Below, piece after piece: positions 62,801 to 64,000 of a stretch of 64,000 nt of DNA. Origin of the DNA: Ciona intestinalis (taxonomy: Eukaryota > Chordata > Ascidiacea > Phlebobranchia > Cionidae); the NCBI RefSeq assembly GCF_000224145.3, contig NW_004190505.1, forward strand, positions 1-64,000. The letters run 5' to 3'. The position numbers and the translations under genes were made by a program. Numbering within the stretch: the first letter of the stretch is position 1; each line of letters starts with the position of its first letter. The notes beneath the pieces are model-generated. The model did not search any database. It was not told the origin of the DNA and was given only the letters and a program-made list of their open reading frames with translations.

Positions 62801-64000
62801 AATATTAATCCGCTTGTACCAAATTATAAAATAAAAAGCAATAAAAACTAAAATCGCAGAAAAATGGAAAATATATTTTCTATGAAAATCTGAAAATTAA
62901 AAAAACATGGGTGTAAAAAATCAATAGGCAGTGACAGAATCCAGAACGCTGTGTAAAAGAAGTTATGTTTTAATAATATATCTAAAATCTAAATCAATAA
63001 AGTTTCATGAAATTGTGGGTTTAAAACTAGTGTGTCTACAATGCCTAATATAACTTTAATGAAATAATTGGTAAATAATAGCTGTAGACATTTCACCGTT
63101 CCCATGAGTATACCTTTTCCTATTTTTTTGTCGTGAAACAGCACAGAACGTCCTTGCGGAACATGAATATTTCATGTTTAGGGTCGTGTTATTTATACTA
63201 CGTGTGATACTACGTGAAGAAAAAAGGCAAATGTTCATACAGTATATACAGGAGGTCACCTTGCTTAAGGAGATTGGTGCTAATGCACAAATACTTAGGT
63301 TAGGTGGCTGCGTCGTAATCACTGATTAGCTTATATGAGGGTTTATTACATGTAACCTGCAGTGGGTGTTTGTGGTTTATGGTTCAGGTGTTTAATTATA
63401 ACTTGTGCGTTTGTCAGTAAAGTTATTTTTAGCATATGTAAGTTAAACTGTATGTGTAGTTACTGTGAAAATAATGTTTAATGTTTGATTGATTTTACTA
63501 ACAATATGTATTAGTGCATTGATTGTTAGCTTAGATGCAAATCTGATAAATCTTTAACTAATCAAGTTTGTATTTAACAAACAAGAGCTCCATCCATTTA
63601 TTGGAAAAGCCGTTGTTTTCAGAATATTATTATTTTTTTGAACAGGCAAAAAATTTAAATTACAAATTTTTTTATTTATTGTAGGACAGAATGTTTGTTT
63701 TTATAAGATATCTATTTTATAAATGAGCAGGAATTCGCAGACGACGAGGCTCGAGCTCAGAAACAAAAGAATCGTCAAAAACTAAGAATGTCCTCTTCGT
63801 CAAGGCAACAAAACTTCATCAAAACAAAAGTTGCAGCTCTGATTCGAAGATTCAAACAAGTGGCGGACGAGGTAAGGGGGTTTGGGGGAGCGAGGGTTGG
63901 CATGTAGTTAATGAGTGGTTATTTTGTTATGACAATTTGGTTGCGACAATCAAATGTAATAACTGTAGGTTCGCTTTAATAATGGAAAATCATACTTCGC
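59856..64000 (+). CDS. PACS: phosphofurin acidic cluster sorting protein (PACS1/2 type), 5' part
   Basis: PACS proteins link acidic-cluster cargo such as furin to adaptor complexes for TGN/endosome traffic. Exon 1 (59856-59944) opens [20 protein letters not shown], matching the start of the furin-binding region. Further exons at 60295-60381, about 60623-60712, 61168-61293, 61571-61732, 62098-62181, 63731-63871 and one starting at 63969 give [41 protein letters not shown], then an acidic stretch ([18 protein letters not shown]) and [17 protein letters not shown]. All joins are in phase. The gene is cut by the right edge; more than half of the expected protein lies outside. Confidence 0.94.
60070..60230 (+). 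repeat. SINE-like repeat, diverged tail unit
   Basis: ATCACCCACAAAGTTACATA and CATAAGCGGGTAGGGGGTG with GAGGTGTATGTAACACAACA; in the first PACS intron, ending about 65 bases before exon 2. Confidence 0.6.
62170..62680. repeat. 97-bp satellite-like tandem array, about 5 copies
   Basis: CCCCAACATTGTATATGCAC recurs at 62287, 62384, 62481 and 62578, exactly 97 bases apart, with GAGGCATGCCATGGG between. The array begins only about 5-40 bases past the donor of the PACS exon ending near 62181. Confidence 0.92.
62690..63725. other. large PACS intron, no recognised content
   Basis: About 1 kb of AT-rich intron after the satellite array. No repeat family of this window and no open frame worth reporting. 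Confidence 0.4.

Overview
The window is animal nuclear DNA and almost certainly comes from a tunicate of the Ciona type. It is AT-rich, its genes are compact, and they are split by GT-AG introns into exons often shorter than 200 bases. Conserved metazoan proteins (DUT, Josephin, CENP-T, prolidase, TRAP phosphatase, intelectin, RPS25, CCT5, PACS) are recognisable. Introns and spacers are full of one recurring tRNA-headed SINE-like repeat and several small inverted-repeat elements. There are no bacterial features, operators or CRISPR arrays. All gene models below were spliced by eye, using reading phase and AG/GT signals, so exon ends are predictions. Left third (0-24 kb): an unrecognised six-exon gene (+), a secreted cysteine-rich cassette protein (-), a tiny single-pass membrane protein (-), nuclear-type dUTPase (+) facing a Josephin deubiquitinase (-), then a gene with the complete PRDM9 order of domains (-; KRAB-like, zinc knuckle, PR/SET, seven C2H2 fingers), which lies head to head with CENP-T (+). 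Middle (24-43 kb): prolidase copy 1 (+) starts 236 bases after CENP-T. Its fifth intron holds an intronless tartrate-resistant acid phosphatase gene. A second prolidase copy (+) follows; it keeps all five metal ligands but has lost three substrate residues. The two copies share near-identical exon blocks and the same 23-bp minisatellite at the same splice donor. Prolidase 2 converges on an intelectin (-) with a short collagen-like stub and a roughly 210-residue insertion inside the lectin domain. Right third (43-64 kb): a three-exon gene for a 74-residue secreted peptide (+), an MS4A/CD20-like four-span membrane protein (-) whose locus contains an assembly gap flanked by a 669-bp duplicated block, RPS25 (-) sharing a short head-to-head promoter with intronless CCT5 (+), a long disordered single-exon protein (-), and the 5' part of a PACS sorting-protein gene (+) running off the right edge. 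The genes do not form one pathway. There is a loose cell-cycle/chromosome flavour to DUT, PRDM9-like and CENP-T, and an innate-immunity flavour to intelectin and perhaps the small peptide.
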